Assembly (NCBI RefSeq): GCF_002551245.1
Contig: NZ_NTGZ01000019.1
Location: 1-50,856, forward strand
Direction: 5' to 3'
DNA: 50,856 bases
Source of the DNA: Streptomyces sp. rh34
GTDB taxonomy: Bacteria > Actinomycetota > Actinomycetes > Streptomycetales > Streptomycetaceae
Shown: positions 49,994 through 50,856 of the stretch, piece after piece
Layout of the letters: each line of letters begins with the position of its first letter
How positions within the stretch are numbered: the first letter of the stretch is position 1
The notes under the pieces: generated by a model
Told to the model about the DNA's origin: nothing
The model's database searches: none
Seen by the model: the letters and a program-made list of their open reading frames with translations, nothing else
Made by a program: the position numbers and the translations under genes

Positions 49994-50856
49994 CGGGTAC
50001 TCCTGCGCTGCAGCGGTATCTGTACGGCCATCACGAGCAGCGCGATCACGACCATGTTGAGGCTCATGGCGAGGGCGAGGTTCTCCTGGCCCACCAGGAC
50101 GTTGCCGTTGAGGGCGTTGGCGATCTGGATGGTGATCAGCGGCTGCGACGAGCCGACCATCACGGCGGCGGTGGCGTGCGAGGCGAACGCCGTGCCGAAC
50201 ATCAGCACCGCGCCGCCGAGCAGCGAGGGCGTCAGCACCGGGATGCCGACGTGGAGCCAGAACTGCCCCCGGGTCGCCCCGCAGGACGCGGCGGCCTCCT
50301 GCCACTGGGCGCGCAGGCCGTCGAGCGCGGGCAGGACGGTCACCACCATCAGCGGGACCATGAAGTAGAGGTAGGCCAGCACCAGGCCGGTGAAGCTGTA
50401 GAGGCTGAAGCCCGTCCGGTCCAGGTGGAACAGCTGGGTGACCGTGCCGGTGGTGCCGAGCGTCGCGATGAACGCGAAGGCGAGGGGCGCGCCGGAGAAG
50501 TTGGCGAGCACCCCGCCGGCCGAGACGACGATGCCCCGCAACGCCGGCCGCGGGGAACTGACGACGGCCTGCGCGATCAGCGTGCCGATCACGGTCGCCA
50601 GCAGCGCGGTCACAGCGGAGAGTTCGACGCTCCCGGTCAGGCCGGTCGCGTAGGCCCCGGACAGCGACCCGCTGACGTTCTCCGCCGAGAACCGGCCGGC
50701 GCCGCTCGCCGGGTCCAGGACGGTGAACGCCCCGTACACCATGGTCCCGGCGGGCAGCCCGAAGCACACCGCGAGAAACGCGAAGAAGGGAACGACGACG
50801 GGCCACCGGTGCCGCCGCGCGCCGCGGCGGCGGGCGCCGCCCGGACGGCCGTCGCC
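49981..50856 (-). CDS. ABC transporter permease, first of two (partial, runs off the window)
   Basis: The frame is open to the right edge, so at least 291 codons are visible and the start lies beyond it; an apparent GTG at 50769 is inside the first membrane segment (RRHRWPVVVPFFAFLAVCFG). The EAA-like loop is EAAASCGATRGQFWLHVGIP and a membrane core of about six segments is seen. The pair with the next permease and the ATPase resembles polyamine- or aminoethylphosphonate-type importers. The solute-binding protein is expected upstream, outside the window. Confidence 0.88.
   Translation of the reverse strand, partial: GDGRPGGARRRGARRHRWPVVVPFFAFLAVCFGLPAGTMVYGAFTVLDPASGAGRFSAENVSGSLSGAYATGLTGSVELSAVTALLATVIGTLIAQAVVSSPRPALRGIVVSAGGVLANFSGAPLAFAFIATLGTTGTVTQLFHLDRTGFSLYSFTGLVLAYLYFMVPLMVVTVLPALDGLRAQWQEAAASCGATRGQFWLHVGIPVLTPSLLGGAVLMFGTAFASHATAAVMVGSSQPLITIQIANALNGNVLVGQENLALAMSLNMVVIALLVMAVQIPLQRRSTRWLG

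Overview
The window is about 73% GC by eye, with near-universal G/C at third codon positions. It carries an actinobacterial iron box, the futalosine (menaquinone) pathway genes, a system II cytochrome c maturation operon and GTG/ATG overlap-coupled operons. This is a Streptomyces chromosome, core or near-core. The gene order mqnL-mqnP-rhomboid-mqnM-Lrp-mqnE, and hemL-phosphatase-lipoprotein-tlpA-ccdA-resB-ccsB, matches from memory the SCO4469-SCO4494 neighbourhood of S. coelicolor. No rRNA, tRNA, CRISPR, transposase, integrase or phage gene was seen. All calls come from reading translated frames and motifs; no database search was possible.

Region by region. 0-1.4 kb: iron-regulated siderophore-interacting flavoprotein and a small membrane protein. 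1.4-9.8 kb: a minus-strand catabolic block with an APC permease, an aldehyde dehydrogenase, a D-aminoacylase-type amidohydrolase, two luciferase-like monooxygenases and an SDR; three copies of a CTGACG-N3-CGTCAG palindrome sit upstream of the two monooxygenases. 9.9-13.1 kb: VOC protein, GlxA/AraC-type regulator divergent from a zinc-less quinone-oxidoreductase-like enzyme, and a SnoaL-like protein. 13.1-14.9 kb: secreted M23 peptidase divergent from a cysteine-containing secreted protein. 15-22.2 kb: fatty-acid module (acyl-CoA ligase, thiolase, two-domain FabG, MaoC-type dehydratase), a DUF2238 membrane protein and a TetR regulator; the thiolase/fabG promoter and the DUF2238 promoter share an operator-like sequence. 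22.4-26.5 kb: PAF-acetylhydrolase-like secreted esterase, dicarboxylate symporter, DUF4229 protein, GNAT.

26.5-32.4 kb: menaquinone genes mqnE, mqnM, mqnP and mqnL with an Lrp/AsnC regulator, an apparently overlooked 44-codon gene and a rhomboid protease. 32.5-37.4 kb: PLDc_N protein and the coupled tlpA-ccdA-resB-ccsB operon for cytochrome c biogenesis. 37.4-42.1 kb: deacetylase-like lipoprotein, histidine phosphatase, hemL, conserved hypothetical. 42.2-44.6 kb: secreted carboxylesterase divergent from a TetR regulator, with two palindromes between them. 44.7-48.1 kb: TIGR03086-type protein, AraC-type regulator, Mut7-C domain protein, SDR. 48.1-50.9 kb: ABC importer (ATPase plus two permeases), the last permease running off the window end.

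The most useful leads are regulatory: two putative shared-operator regulons (7.9-9.8 kb and 18.4-21.5 kb), the divergent esterase/TetR operators at 43.9 kb, and the small gene at 28.39 kb. No convincing wholly new multi-gene system (for example defence or toxin) was found.
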